A stretch of DNA of 64,000 nt from Caldilineaceae bacterium (GCA_022827195.1 JAJDTL010000004.1:248001-312000), one strand, 5' to 3'. Positions 50,478 through 60,028 are shown, counted from the first letter of the stretch. Notes: generated from the sequence alone by a model not told the origin. Numbers and translations: made by a program.

Positions 50478-52028
50478 CTACATTTCGCTTTCTGCTCGCA
50501 TCTCGGCCGCGATCTTTTCCGCCATCATCATCGTTGTGGCGTTGATGTTGGCGCGCACGCAGTCCGGCATCAGCGAGGCATCCACGATGCGAAGCCCGTC
50601 AACGCCGTGGACGCGCCCCGACTGGTCGGCGACTGCCAGCGGGTCCGTCTCCGGCCCCATTTTGCAGGTGCCGGATGAGTGATGGCAAGTTTCGGCGTAC
50701 CCGAGCATCCAGCGGTCCAGCGCGTCATCGTCGTGCAGATCGCTGCCCGGGCTCCGCATCATTGGACCAAGCAGCTCACGAAATGGGGCGTGCCCCTCAA
50801 CCAGCTCCATGCACAGCCGCAGCCCTTCACGTTGACGCTTGCGGTCGAGATCCTCTTCGAAATAACGGTAATCGAGCAGCGGCCTGTCGTGAATGTCGTC
50901 GCTGCGCAGACGCAGCTCCCCCTGTCCAACCGCCAGGTTGACTACCGGCAGTACATTGAGAAACTCGTCCGGATCGTCCGGCAGTACCGGCGACGCAAAA
51001 AGGTAGACGATCATGTCATTCGCCATCTCCGAGCCGTCTGCCGTGTATCGAAGACCCGTCTGCAGCCAGTGACGGTTTGTCGCCGGACGAAATTTCAAGT
51101 GCCAACGCAAGCTGGCCGTCGGATGGTCCCGTAGATTGCGGCCTACGCCGGGCAGATGCCCGCGCACGTCAACGCCGATCGCCCGCAGATGCGTCTCCGG
51201 CCCGAAACCGGAAAGCATCATGATCTGCGGCGAGGCGATTGCTCCCGCGCTGAGAACGACCTCATCCGCGTAGCGCTGCTCCAACTGCCCGCCGCGTTCG
51301 ACCTCTACGCCGACCGCGCGTCCGCCTTCCACCAGCACCCGCCGGGTCGTACAGTTCGCCTCGATCTGCAGGTTTGGACGCCCGCGCGCGCCTGCCAGAT
51401 ATGTCACCGCCGTGCTCTGGCGCACGCCGTCGATATTGTTGAGCGGATAGGGGCCGGTGCCGGTCGTGTGCGGCCGGTTCGCGTCCGGGCAATCGGGGAA
51501 CCCAGCATCGCGGCACGCGTTAACCCAGGCCTGATGCACCGGCGCCCACTCCTCCCTCGAGTAGCGCCGCACGCCGATCGGGCCGTCATCGCCGTAATAG
51601 GCCGCGCCGCCGAAGTCGTGGTCGTTTTCTACCTTGCAAAAGTAGGGCAGGACCTGGTCGAAGCTCCAGCGGTCATTGCCCACGGCCGCCCATGCCTCGA
51701 AGTCCTCCGGCACGCCGCGCAGATAGATCTGCGAGTTGACCGCGCTCGAACCGCCGACCACTCTGCCGCGCGGCACGATCATGTCGCTGCACAGAGGCGT
51801 CGCTTGCCCGCTGTATCCCCAACCGTGGCTCATCGCCGCAATGCCGGCGTCCGTGCCGTAGCCCAGCCGAAGGTCATCCGGCAGGCTCTCTATCGTTGGG
51901 TAGTCCGGACCTGCTTCCAGCAGCAGCACCCGGCGGGCAGGGTCCTCCGTTAAGCGACTGGCAAGCACGTTCCCCGCCGAGCCGGCCCCCACGATCAAGG
52001 TGTCGAAGCGCAGCCGATGCTCGCCCAC
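50478..52028 (-). CDS. GMC-family FAD oxidoreductase (paralog 1)
   Basis: The 516-residue flavoprotein has DTLIVGAGSAGNVLASRLTED for FAD, the GMC signature GRVVGGSSAVNSQIYLRG, ATPLCSDM and the C-terminal active site HHSSGTCKMG with VHGVDGLRIVDASLMP. It resembles choline and alcohol dehydrogenases. The start is GTG at 52028, directly after the TGA of the second GMC gene with no gap, so translation is coupled. The two proteins are close paralogs, yet regions between FAD motifs differ enough to suggest different substrates. Confidence 0.9.
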   Translation of the reverse strand: MGEHRLRFDTLIVGAGSAGNVLASRLTEDPARRVLLLEAGPDYPTIESLPDDLRLGYGTDAGIAAMSHGWGYSGQATPLCSDMIVPRGRVVGGSSAVNSQIYLRGVPEDFEAWAAVGNDRWSFDQVLPYFCKVENDHDFGGAAYYGDDGPIGVRRYSREEWAPVHQAWVNACRDAGFPDCPDANRPHTTGTGPYPLNNIDGVRQSTAVTYLAGARGRPNLQIEANCTTRRVLVEGGRAVGVEVERGGQLEQRYADEVVLSAGAIASPQIMMLSGFGPETHLRAIGVDVRGHLPGVGRNLRDHPTASLRWHLKFRPATNRHWLQTGLRYTADGSEMANDMIVYLFASPVLPDDPDEFLNVLPVVNLAVGQGELRLRSDDIHDRPLLDYRYFEEDLDRKRQREGLRLCMELVEGHAPFRELLGPMMRSPGSDLHDDDALDRWMLGYAETCHHSSGTCKMGPETDPLAVADQSGRVHGVDGLRIVDASLMPDCVRANINATTMMMAEKIAAEMRAESEM

Positions 52029-53582
52029 TCAGTTGCCCCCAACCATCTCGGCAGCGATCTTCTCCGCCATCATCATGACCGTCGCGTTGATATTGGCGCG
52101 CACACTGTCCGGCATCAGCGAGGCGTCGACGATACGCAGCCCCTCGACGCCGTGCACACGGCCCCCCTGGTCGGCGACCGCCAGCGGATCAGAAGGCCGC
52201 CCCATCTTGCATGTGCTGGATGTGTGATGGCCGGTGTCGGCACTCGCCAGAATCCACGAATCCAGCGCCGCGTCGTCGTGAACAGCGTCTCCGGGACCGT
52301 ACAACACGGGCCCGATCAGCGGGCGAAAGCCTGCGTACTCCTCTACAAGCTCGATGCACAGGCGGATCGCCTCACGCTGGCGCTTTCGGTCGAATGGCTC
52401 CTCAAAATAGTTGTAGTTCAGGACCGGCTGATCGTGGACATCGCCGCTGCGCAGCAGCAGACTGCCCTGGCTCAGCGCCAGGTTCACCGTCGGCCGCACA
52501 AACAGGATCTCATCAATATATCGCCGTTCGGCTCCGGCTCTTTCGTCGTTCAGCTCCGGCGTCGCCGCGACGTAGACGATCATGTCGTTCGCAATGTTGG
52601 ACCCATCGGCCGTATAGCGCAGACCAACCTGGTGCCAGTGAGCGCGGTTGTCCGGCTGGTACTTCAAATGCCAGTGCAAGTCAAGCGTCGGATGATCGCG
52701 CAGGTTCCGGCCGACGCCAGGCAGATGATGGCGTACTTCCACACCGACTTCGCGTAGATGCACCTCGGGCCCGATGCCGGAAAGCATCATGATCTGCGGT
52801 GTGGCGACCGCGCCCGCGCAGAGAACGATCTCGTCTGCGTTCATCCTCTCGATCTGGCCGCCGCGCTCCACCTCCACGCCCACGGCCCTCCTCTTCTCGA
52901 GCAGAATACGGTGGGTCGTGCAGTCGGCCAGGACGCGCAGATTGGGCCGGCCGCGGGCCGCCGCCAAGTAGGTCAGGGCCGTACTTTGACGCACCCCGTC
53001 AATCGTATTCAGCGGAAAAGGACCAACTCCGGTCGAGTGCGGCCGGTTTGCGTCGGCGCATTCGGAAAAGCCGGCCGCGCGGCAAGCCTCCGTCCAGGCC
53101 GCCTGGTCCGGCCTCCACGTGTCCTCGGGATAGCGGCGCACCCGGATCGGGCCGTCGTCACCGTGAAAGTCGGCCGCCCCGAAGTCGAGGTCGTTCTCCA
53201 CCTTGCAATAGTAGGGCAGGACCTGGTCGAATCGCCAGCTGTCGTTGCCCATCGCCGCCCACGCCTCGAAATCCTCCGGCACGCCGCGCAGAAAGATCTG
53301 GGCGTTGACCGCGCTCGAGCCGCCCACGATCCTGCCCCGGGGCACCGGCATCTCCCTGCGCTGCGCGGTCGCCTCCCCGACATATCGCCAGTCGTGGCTC
53401 GTCGCAATGATACCCGCGGAAGACGCGAATCCCAGCCGGACATCGGTTGGCAGTCTGTCAACTGAAGGGTAATCCGGCCCAGCTTCGATCAGGAGCACTT
53501 GCCGGGTCGGGTCTTCGCTCAGCCGGGACGCGAGGATGTTTCCTGCTGAACCCGCGCCCACGATCAGTGTGTCATAGATCAC
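52029..53582 (-). CDS. GMC-family FAD oxidoreductase (paralog 2)
   Basis: This 517-residue paralog has YDTLIVGAGSAGNILASRLSED, GRIVGGSSAVNAQIFLRG and the active-site segment HHTSSTCKMG. The start is GTG at 53582 with GGGGAG about 12 bp upstream. It lies 38 bp after the PhyH gene at 53621 and directly before paralog 1. An oxidase or dehydrogenase of an alcohol is likely; the electron acceptor is unknown. Confidence 0.9.
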   Translation of the reverse strand: MIYDTLIVGAGSAGNILASRLSEDPTRQVLLIEAGPDYPSVDRLPTDVRLGFASSAGIIATSHDWRYVGEATAQRREMPVPRGRIVGGSSAVNAQIFLRGVPEDFEAWAAMGNDSWRFDQVLPYYCKVENDLDFGAADFHGDDGPIRVRRYPEDTWRPDQAAWTEACRAAGFSECADANRPHSTGVGPFPLNTIDGVRQSTALTYLAAARGRPNLRVLADCTTHRILLEKRRAVGVEVERGGQIERMNADEIVLCAGAVATPQIMMLSGIGPEVHLREVGVEVRHHLPGVGRNLRDHPTLDLHWHLKYQPDNRAHWHQVGLRYTADGSNIANDMIVYVAATPELNDERAGAERRYIDEILFVRPTVNLALSQGSLLLRSGDVHDQPVLNYNYFEEPFDRKRQREAIRLCIELVEEYAGFRPLIGPVLYGPGDAVHDDAALDSWILASADTGHHTSSTCKMGRPSDPLAVADQGGRVHGVEGLRIVDASLMPDSVRANINATVMMMAEKIAAEMVGGN

Positions 53583-53620
53583 GCGTCGGCAACTCCCCGG
53601 GGCCTGGAGGCCTCGCCTAC

Positions 53621-54421
53621 CTACGTATTGGCGGCCTTCGTCGGCCAGGGCTCGTCGCCCTCTTTGCGCTCACGGTAGCCGCTCACGATCATACCGGCCC
53701 GCTCAACTCTCTTGCCGTCAACCTCGCGATTCTGCGGGTCGCGGTAGCCCATGCGCACCAGCCGCCGCGGCTTCTTCGTCTGGTTGATGTACGACCCGTG
53801 GACCGTGTCGATGCAGAAAAGGACGACGTCGCCCGCCTTCGCCGGCACCGGCACCGTCTCCTCCAGGTGGAACTCGTCCGTCGGCAGATGCGGCGAGCAG
53901 GGGCCGTCCTCGGTCTCGGTGATGTGCTCCAGGTGGCCCAGCTTGTGCGAGCCGTCTAGGAAGCGTATCTCGCCGTTCTCATGGCAAGTATCGTCCAAGT
54001 GCACCAATACGTCGATGAATCGCCCGTCCTGGTGAGGGTAGAATGGGTTGTCCTGGTGCATCGGGAACGGTTGTCCCGACTGCGGCGGCTTGATGTGCAG
54101 CGTCGTGTGGTGCAGCTCAACGTTCTCGCCCAGCAGATCGCTAAGCGCCTCGGCCAGTTTCGGTTTGGTCGCCGCCCGCATCCACACCACCGAGTAGTAG
54201 TGCAGGTCCTGCATTGCCGTCAGCTTCGCCTTCTTCTCGGTCTCCGGGTCCATGTAGGCCTGCCGCCACGGTCCGGTCCAACCCGGGCTGGTGAATGCCC
54301 AGTCCTCGACCAGCCGGTCCAGCTCGACGGAGAGCTCCTCCGTCTCCTGCGGCGTGAAGACCTGCGGAATCCGCAGGTAGCCGTGTTCGTGGTAGAAGTT
54401 AATCTGTTCCTGTGTCAGCAT
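53621..54421 (-). CDS. Phytanoyl-CoA dioxygenase family protein (paralog 1)
   Basis: The 266-residue protein has the Fe(II) triad His122 and Asp124 (MHQDNPFY) and His208 (TVHGSYIN), with the 2-oxoglutarate-binding Arg in RRLVRMGYRDPQ. The TSPGWTGPWRQAYMDPETE segment is shared with the next paralog. It probably hydroxylates a small molecule using oxygen and 2-oxoglutarate. It is 54 bp downstream of paralog 2 and 38 bp upstream of the GMC pair, giving a duplicated oxygenase/oxidase cassette. Confidence 0.88.
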   Translation of the reverse strand: MLTQEQINFYHEHGYLRIPQVFTPQETEELSVELDRLVEDWAFTSPGWTGPWRQAYMDPETEKKAKLTAMQDLHYYSVVWMRAATKPKLAEALSDLLGENVELHHTTLHIKPPQSGQPFPMHQDNPFYPHQDGRFIDVLVHLDDTCHENGEIRFLDGSHKLGHLEHITETEDGPCSPHLPTDEFHLEETVPVPAKAGDVVLFCIDTVHGSYINQTKKPRRLVRMGYRDPQNREVDGKRVERAGMIVSGYRERKEGDEPWPTKAANT

Positions 54422-54475
54422 CGGATCGTCTCCAGTCGCGGGTCCGCGGCGAAACCTGGCCGCCTCGCCCGCATT

Positions 54476-55264
54476 TCATGCAATCGGGAGCAGCTCGTCG
54501 CCTTCCCGCCGTAACCTGTAACCGCTGACCATTACGCCCGGACGTCCCATGCTCTGGCCGTACTCCTGGCGGTTGTCCGGATCGCGGTATCCCATGCGCA
54601 CCAGCCGGCGCGGCCTCTTCGTCTGGTTGATGTAGGAGCCATGCACCGTGTCGATGCAGAAGAGCACCACGTCGCCCGCCTTGGCCGGCACCGCAACCGT
54701 ATCCTCCAGGTGGAACTCGTCCGTCGGCAGATGCGGCGAACAGGGGCCCTCCTCGGTCTTTGTGATATGTTCGAGGTGGCCCATCTTATGAGAGCCGGCC
54801 AGAAAACGGATCTCACCGTTCTCGTGACAGGTATCGTCGAGATGCACCAGCGTATCGATAAAGCGACCGTCCTGATGGCCGTAGAACGGGTTGTCCTGGT
54901 GCATGGGGAACGGGTGACCGGTCTGTGGCGGCTTGATGTGCATCGTCGTGTGATGCAGCTCGACGTTCTGCCCCAGCAGCTGGCTAAGCGCCTTTGCCAG
55001 CCTCGGATTCGTGGCCGCGCGCATCCATGCTACCGAGTAAAAGTGCAGGTCGTGCATCGCCGTCAATTTGGACAATTTCTCAGTCTCCGGGTCCATGTAC
55101 GCCAGCCGCCAGGGACCTGTCCAGCCAGGGCTCGTGAATGCCCAGTCCTCCACCAGCCGGTCCATCTCGTCGGAGAGCTCCCGGGTCTCTTCGGGCGTGA
55201 AGACTTCGGGGATGCGCAGGAAGCCGTTTTCGTGGTAAGAGCTGATCTGTTCCTGGGTCAGCAT
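54476..55264 (-). CDS. Phytanoyl-CoA dioxygenase family protein (paralog 2)
   Basis: The 262-residue sister of the neighbouring gene has the triad MHQDNPFYGHQD and TVHGSYINQTKRPRRLVRMG. The two are the same in motif spacing and differ mostly at the C-terminus (DPDNRQEYGQSMGRPGVMVSG against DPQNREVDGKRVERAGMIVSG). They are a recent tandem duplication kept intact, implying selection for two related activities or dosage. Confidence 0.88.
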   Translation of the reverse strand: MLTQEQISSYHENGFLRIPEVFTPEETRELSDEMDRLVEDWAFTSPGWTGPWRLAYMDPETEKLSKLTAMHDLHFYSVAWMRAATNPRLAKALSQLLGQNVELHHTTMHIKPPQTGHPFPMHQDNPFYGHQDGRFIDTLVHLDDTCHENGEIRFLAGSHKMGHLEHITKTEEGPCSPHLPTDEFHLEDTVAVPAKAGDVVLFCIDTVHGSYINQTKRPRRLVRMGYRDPDNRQEYGQSMGRPGVMVSGYRLRREGDELLPIA

Positions 55265-55363
55265 GTGGTCATCTCCTGTGGGTATGGACGGGGCGACCGT
55301 TGGTGGCCTAAGTTTACCGAAGGAACGCGGATCGAGGCAACTGGTCCCGCGGCCTTGAGCAGG

Positions 55364-56254
55364 TCAGCCCTCTACCGTTCTGGCCCCGCCGTCAGTCGCA
55401 AAACGGCCTCCTAACTCTGTGCGGATGCAGCGAACTGTCGCTTCGATAAGAGCGCTGTGCTCGCCGGGAATCGATCCCTTCAGCAATTCATAAGTCTCGC
55501 AGTAAAGTAGAAGCCCGTCTCGCACCATTTCGCGTAGCGAGCAACAGGCACTCGAATCCCCGCAAGCTACCCCGAAAGCGCGCCGCAGCAGGCGCGCCCA
55601 TTCGCTCTCTGCCCCCACCGCATCGATAACGTCGTCGAAAAAAGCGTTGTCGCTCGCACAGAGGACGCCCCTCTGCAGCCGCACTGCCCAGGCCAAGCCC
55701 CAGGACAGGCCGAAGCGCGCGTTGAGCAGTCGCCCCGTGTCGTCGCGTCGAAGCCCCTCCAGCCCCTTATGCACTTCTTCAATCCAGCCGACCATCTCCT
55801 GCCCAGCCAGGCGGCTCGCTTTTTCCTGGAGCGCCGGCGTCCAGGCAAACCGGCGCGCCCTCTCGCGAATCGCGCCGAAAGCGCCCTGAGGGTCCCAAAG
55901 AGGCCGCCCTTCGCGTAGTCCCGCGACGAAGTTGACAGCCTGGCCCGGCTCACTGAACCAGCTCTCAACCTGGCCCGGCGTCGCTGTGCTGCGCACGACC
56001 AAACATGATGAGTTTGCGCACCCCCTCGATGGCCCTGCTCTACCACCGCCCGCGGTTCTCTCGATCAGGAAGCTGCGGCTGTCCTCCGCAAGCCCGTCAT
56101 CGTCCACAAAATGGACGACGTCCACGTCGCTGAAATAACCGGCGTCGCCGCGCGCGTAGCTGCCCAGCAGGGCGAAAGCGACGGACGCGTCTGTCCTCCA
56201 CGCCTCTATGTGAGGAGCAAGGTCGATCGGGAGTTGAAGGTCGAGTTCCGTCAC
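55364..56254 (-). CDS. Nucleotidyltransferase-domain protein
   Basis: From GTG 56254 the 296-residue protein has the polymerase-beta-type nucleotidyltransferase motif LLGSYARGDAGYFSDVDVVHF (Gly31-Ser32, Asp43, Asp45). A helical C-terminal part (LRRDDTGRLLNARFGLSWGLA and LLYCETYELLKG) follows, as in aminoglycoside- or kanamycin-nucleotidyltransferase-like proteins. The GTG overlaps the TGA of the sulfatase gene by 4 bp, so it is translationally coupled. Residues about 69-90 (GGGRAGPSRGCANSS) look less natural and could reflect a past frame slip. A role with a sulfatase is unusual and unexplained. Confidence 0.7.
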   Translation of the reverse strand: MTELDLQLPIDLAPHIEAWRTDASVAFALLGSYARGDAGYFSDVDVVHFVDDDGLAEDSRSFLIERTAGGGRAGPSRGCANSSCLVVRSTATPGQVESWFSEPGQAVNFVAGLREGRPLWDPQGAFGAIRERARRFAWTPALQEKASRLAGQEMVGWIEEVHKGLEGLRRDDTGRLLNARFGLSWGLAWAVRLQRGVLCASDNAFFDDVIDAVGAESEWARLLRRAFGVACGDSSACCSLREMVRDGLLLYCETYELLKGSIPGEHSALIEATVRCIRTELGGRFATDGGARTVEG

Positions 56255-57675
56255 GATTCCAGGCGGCGGACAAGCTCCGGCCAGATAGGGGCCAGATTGC
56301 CCTGGCGCCGCGATTCGCCTACGTCCAGCGCCGGGCCTTGCAACGGCGCACCGTTCTCTATCAGTACGTCGAAGTACGGTTCCCGGCTCCCGGCCAGCAG
56401 CTCCAGCAGCTTTCCTCGCATCGCCGCGCAAGTCTCCGCGTCGACCTCGGCAAGGTTGGCCATTTCGAATGGGTCGTCCTCAAGGTCGAATAGCAGCTCA
56501 TGGCCGGTCTCGTAGAAAGCGTACTTCCAGCGAGATGTGACCAGCCCGCGCCAGTCGAGCGAGTCGAGTGTCCAGCGCGGAATGCCCGACATCTCCAGCA
56601 GGACCGCCTCCGGCCCGCTGAAATCCTGCTCGCCGCGCAACGCATCGCTGAAGTCACGCCCCTGGCAGTGGCCCGGCGCCTCCAGCCCGAGCAGACCGAG
56701 CGTCGTCGGCAACATGTCCACGAGGCTGAAGAGCAGACCGTCGCGGCGGCCCTGCGCCGGGATCTGCTCCGGCCAGTGGAAGATGGTCGGAATGCGCACC
56801 GAGTTTTCGTGCGGATGCTCCTTGCGGTTGATCGCGCCGCGCGCACCCATGTAGTCGCCGTGGTCGGAGAAGTAAACGGTCAACCTGTTGTCCCTGAAAT
56901 CGGGCAGACCGTCCAGCGCACCGACCAGCCTGCCGATGTTCCAGTCCAGGTTCTCGACCATCGCATAGTAGGTCGCCAGCTGCGCGCGCATCTCCGCCGA
57001 ATCCGCGAAGTTCGGCGGCGTTTCCAGCGCGTCGGGGTCGAAGCGCTCAAATGCCTCCGGAGCCTCCAGAGGAAAGTGCGGCGGCTCAACGCTGAGCACA
57101 AGAAAGAGCGGCTGCTCGCGGTCATAGGCTTCCAGGTACTTGATTGCCAGATCGGTCAGGACGTCCGTTTGATAGCCGTCCATCCAGCGTGGATTGGCCT
57201 CGTCCTGGTGATAGTAGAAGCCCTTGAATGGGGCATTGTTGATCTCAAAGCCGTACCAGTCCTGGAAGCCGGCCCGGTGGTACTCGGGCGTGCGATGCGG
57301 CCAGCGCGTGTACTCCTCCCGCCGCTCCCGCACCAGGGCCGGCTCCTGGTCGTGGACGACACCGCAGTGCCACTTGCCGAAGTAGGCCGTGTGGTAGCCG
57401 GCCGCGCGAAGCATCGTAGCCGTGCTCGGCGCGCTCGCCTTGAACACATCGAAGAAGAACTGGACCGGGCCTGCGTGTGCATGGCGTCCCGAAAAGATCG
57501 TACCCCGCGACGGCGTGCACACGGGGCAGTTGGCGTACGCGCGCTCGAAGCTGACCCCCTCGGCCGCCATTCGGTCCATGTTCGGCGTGCGCACGTTGGC
57601 ATCGCCCATGTGGCCCATCGCGCCGCCAAAGTGCTCGTCCGACAGTATGTAGATGACGTGTGGCTGTTGCGGCAT
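56251..57675 (-). CDS. Type I sulfatase (formylglycine-dependent)
   Basis: The 474-residue protein has the sulfatase core: IYILSDEHFGG (metal Asp), the formylglycine site CTPSRGTIFSGRH (Cys53), TAYFGKWHCG and VYFSDHGDYMG. Cys53 must be converted by an anaerobic or aerobic maturase, neither of which is in the window. No signal peptide is seen, so it is probably cytoplasmic. It lies in the minus-strand cluster with the PhyH and GMC genes and is likely part of degradation of a sulfated sugar or related compound. Confidence 0.92.
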   Translation of the reverse strand: MPQQPHVIYILSDEHFGGAMGHMGDANVRTPNMDRMAAEGVSFERAYANCPVCTPSRGTIFSGRHAHAGPVQFFFDVFKASAPSTATMLRAAGYHTAYFGKWHCGVVHDQEPALVRERREEYTRWPHRTPEYHRAGFQDWYGFEINNAPFKGFYYHQDEANPRWMDGYQTDVLTDLAIKYLEAYDREQPLFLVLSVEPPHFPLEAPEAFERFDPDALETPPNFADSAEMRAQLATYYAMVENLDWNIGRLVGALDGLPDFRDNRLTVYFSDHGDYMGARGAINRKEHPHENSVRIPTIFHWPEQIPAQGRRDGLLFSLVDMLPTTLGLLGLEAPGHCQGRDFSDALRGEQDFSGPEAVLLEMSGIPRWTLDSLDWRGLVTSRWKYAFYETGHELLFDLEDDPFEMANLAEVDAETCAAMRGKLLELLAGSREPYFDVLIENGAPLQGPALDVGESRRQGNLAPIWPELVRRLES

Positions 57676-57745
57676 TTCGGCTCCTCGGGGGTTGAACTAG
57701 GGGTCTGGAACGCGCAGCCGTAGCCGGCAAATCTCTTCCCGCGGC

Positions 57746-58525
57746 TCAGTCGACGTTGCAGATCTCAAACGCCTGGCGAAGGCCGCCAACCAGGTCGCCG
57801 CGCGGGCGGAACTCGTGGCCGATGTAGCCGTCATATCCGGCATCGCTGATCACGCGGCAGATGCCGCTGTAGTTCAGCTCCTGGAAGTCGTCCAGTTCGT
57901 TCCGCCCCGGGTTTCCGGCCGTATGCAGATGGCCGATGGCATCCAGATTGGCGGTTATGGTACGAAGCACGTCGCCTTCCATAATCTGCATGTGGTAAAT
58001 GTCAAACAGCAGCTTCACATTCGGGCTGCCGACTTCGCGCTGCACCTCCAGCCCCCATGCGCTGTTGTCGCACTGGTAGTTGGGGTGGTCGACCTTGGAA
58101 TTAAGCAGTTCGAGATTGATGACGATGCCGTTGTCTTCGGCATACGGCGCCACGCGCCGCAGCCCGGCCACGGTATTGGCGATCGCCTCCTCGTTGCTCA
58201 TGCCGGCAATGTGGTTGCCGCTGAAGCAGATCAGCGCGCGCAAGCCGTGCGCCACCGCCAGGTCGACCGACTCGCGCAGTTCCGCCTCGATGCGGTCGTG
58301 GTTACCCGCGTTGTTGAGACCGTCGGGCAGCGAGTCATGGCCGATCATGCTGATCAGCTGGAGCCCGCAGTCGGCCGCCGTCTGGCACAGCTCCTCGAAG
58401 TCGTCGCCACGCTGCCAGATCTCGATCGCCGGGTAGCCGATCGCCGCGATCTCGTCAAGAAGCCTCTCGCGCGGCATAACGTCCTGCGGCAAAATGGGAA
58501 TGCAGACAGACTGTTTGATCGACAT
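57746..58525 (-). CDS. Hydroxypyruvate isomerase-like TIM-barrel protein
   Basis: From ATG 58525 (MSIKQSVCIP), preceded by AAGGAGCTG, the 259-residue protein has GYPAIEIWQRGD, VINLELLNSKVDHPNYQCD, KLLFDIYHMQIMEGD, IGHLHTAGNPGRNEL and GYIGHEFRPRGD. Glu, Asp, His and Glu are at the metal positions of the Hyi/xylose isomerase-like family. It may isomerise hydroxypyruvate or a sugar acid. The sulfatase gene follows 70 bp later. Confidence 0.82.
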   Translation of the reverse strand: MSIKQSVCIPILPQDVMPRERLLDEIAAIGYPAIEIWQRGDDFEELCQTAADCGLQLISMIGHDSLPDGLNNAGNHDRIEAELRESVDLAVAHGLRALICFSGNHIAGMSNEEAIANTVAGLRRVAPYAEDNGIVINLELLNSKVDHPNYQCDNSAWGLEVQREVGSPNVKLLFDIYHMQIMEGDVLRTITANLDAIGHLHTAGNPGRNELDDFQELNYSGICRVISDAGYDGYIGHEFRPRGDLVGGLRQAFEICNVD

Positions 58526-58584
58526 GGGGCAGCTCCTTGAGTTGAACGGCAGCATTCCGGCCCGATTCTTTACCCATCTCCGAC

Positions 58585-59457
58585 TCAATAGATCACCTTG
58601 TTCAGCGGATACTCAATAATGCCCGTCGCCCCCGCCTCCTTCAAGTCCGGGATCAAATCGCGCACGATCTTCTCGTCGATGATCACCTCCAGCGCGACCC
58701 AGTCAGGATCAGTCTGATTCGTAATCGACGGAGCGTGCAACGCGGGCAGCTCCGCCGTAATCGACTCCAGCGAACTCCTCGGCACGTTCATCTTCAGCCC
58801 GACCTTGGCGCCGGCCTGCAACGCGCCCTTGAGCAGCAATGCCAGATTCTCGATCTTCTTCCGCTTCCACGGATCGCGCCACGCCTCGTGATTCGCGATC
58901 AGCTTGGTCGTCGATTCGGCCACCGTGTCGACGATTCGCAGCCGGTTCGCACGCAGCGAGGAACCCGTCTCCGTGCCCTCGACCACCGCATCGACCAGCA
59001 ACGGCGCCTTGACCTCAGTCGCGCCCCACGAATACTCGACCTCGGCGCTGACCCCGTGGCGCTCCAGGTAACGGCGCGTAACCTGCACCAGCTCGGTCGC
59101 GATCAGTTTGCCCTCCAGGTCCTGCGGCGTATGTATGTCGGAGTCTTCGGGCACGGCAAGTACCCAGCGGTAGGCCTGGTTGGTCGCCTTGCTGTAGACC
59201 AGGTCCTCGACCTCGCGCACGTCCGCCTCGTTCTCAAGCACCTGGTCCTGGCCGGTCAGGCCCACGTCGAGCACGCCTCGCTCGACATAGCGGGCAATCT
59301 CCTGCGCTCGGAACATCAGGCAGCCGATCTCCGGGTCGTCAATGTACGGAGCGTACGAGCGGCCCCGCACGTACAGCCGATAGCCGGCCTTCGCGAAAAG
59401 CGCGATCGTCGACTCCTGCAGGCTCCCTTTCGGCACTCCGAGTGTCAAACGGCTCAT
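58585..59457 (-). CDS. hisG: ATP phosphoribosyltransferase HisG, long form
   Basis: The 290-residue protein starts [22 protein letters not shown] and has the PRPP loop region [24 protein letters not shown]-terminal regulatory domain (after [15 protein letters not shown], to the end [12 protein letters not shown]) identifies the long, hexameric form that does not need HisZ and is inhibited by histidine. It catalyses the first step of histidine synthesis. hisI lies 81 bp upstream. Other his genes are not in the window. Confidence 0.93.
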   Translation of the reverse strand: MSRLTLGVPKGSLQESTIALFAKAGYRLYVRGRSYAPYIDDPEIGCLMFRAQEIARYVERGVLDVGLTGQDQVLENEADVREVEDLVYSKATNQAYRWVLAVPEDSDIHTPQDLEGKLIATELVQVTRRYLERHGVSAEVEYSWGATEVKAPLLVDAVVEGTETGSSLRANRLRIVDTVAESTTKLIANHEAWRDPWKRKKIENLALLLKGALQAGAKVGLKMNVPRSSLESITAELPALHAPSITNQTDPDWVALEVIIDEKIVRDLIPDLKEAGATGIIEYPLNKVIY

Positions 59458-59538
59458 CTCAGTCCTCAGTTCAGGTGCATTCGGTATAAACGATTTGAAG
59501 CAAATGCCTGCGTCACTCGGGCGACTTCGAGCATCCGG

Positions 59539-59997
59539 TCACTTCGACGGAACAATATGGCCTAGCTGCCACTGGCGCGCCGGCTCGTCACCCGTACGGC
59601 CGCCCACATCGGAACTGTCCTCGATTCGGCGATAGTAGCAGCCCGCTCGCGCGATTCCCTCCGCGTCCTTCGTGTGGCACGCGCCGGCGCCCAACGGACG
59701 CACCAGGTAAAGCAGCGAGTTCTGCTCGCAGTTGACCCGCGCCTCGACCAGTTCAAGCGTGTCGCCGGATGTGGCGCCCTTCACCCATAGCTCGTTGCGC
59801 GACGTGCTCCAGAACGCCGCCACACCGTGCCTGAGTGTATATGTCAGCGCCTCCTGGTTGGCGTAGGCGACGATCAGCACCTCCCTGCTGTCGGCATCCT
59901 GCACCGCTACCGGGATTACCGCCGCCTCCCCCCGGCCGATCGCCTGCAGCTTGCCGAAATCAAGCGAAAGCTCCGTCCCTTCTTCCAGCAGATTCAT
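59539..59997 (-). CDS. hisI: Phosphoribosyl-AMP cyclohydrolase HisI
   Basis: From ATG 59997 (MNLLEEGTEL) with GAGGGG upstream, the 152-residue protein has VLIVAYANQEALTYTLRHGVAAFWSTSRNELW, split here as motifs VAYANQEAL, FWSTSRNELWVKGATSG and GACHT. It opens the purine ring in step 3 of histidine synthesis. The usual DCDxD metal motif reads NCEQN, so two acidic ligands are replaced although the Cys is kept. A longer frame upstream has unnatural Cys/Arg/Thr-rich sequence and is not used. No HisE domain is fused. Confidence 0.88.
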   Translation of the reverse strand: MNLLEEGTELSLDFGKLQAIGRGEAAVIPVAVQDADSREVLIVAYANQEALTYTLRHGVAAFWSTSRNELWVKGATSGDTLELVEARVNCEQNSLLYLVRPLGAGACHTKDAEGIARAGCYYRRIEDSSDVGGRTGDEPARQWQLGHIVPSK

Positions 59998-60028
59998 CAA
60001 TTGCCCCTCGTCCTTCAGGTCCAGCCCT

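Noticed and set aside
56500..57723. A 407-codon plus-strand open frame opposite the sulfatase
   Set aside because: The sulfatase motifs and formylglycine site are unambiguous on the minus strand.
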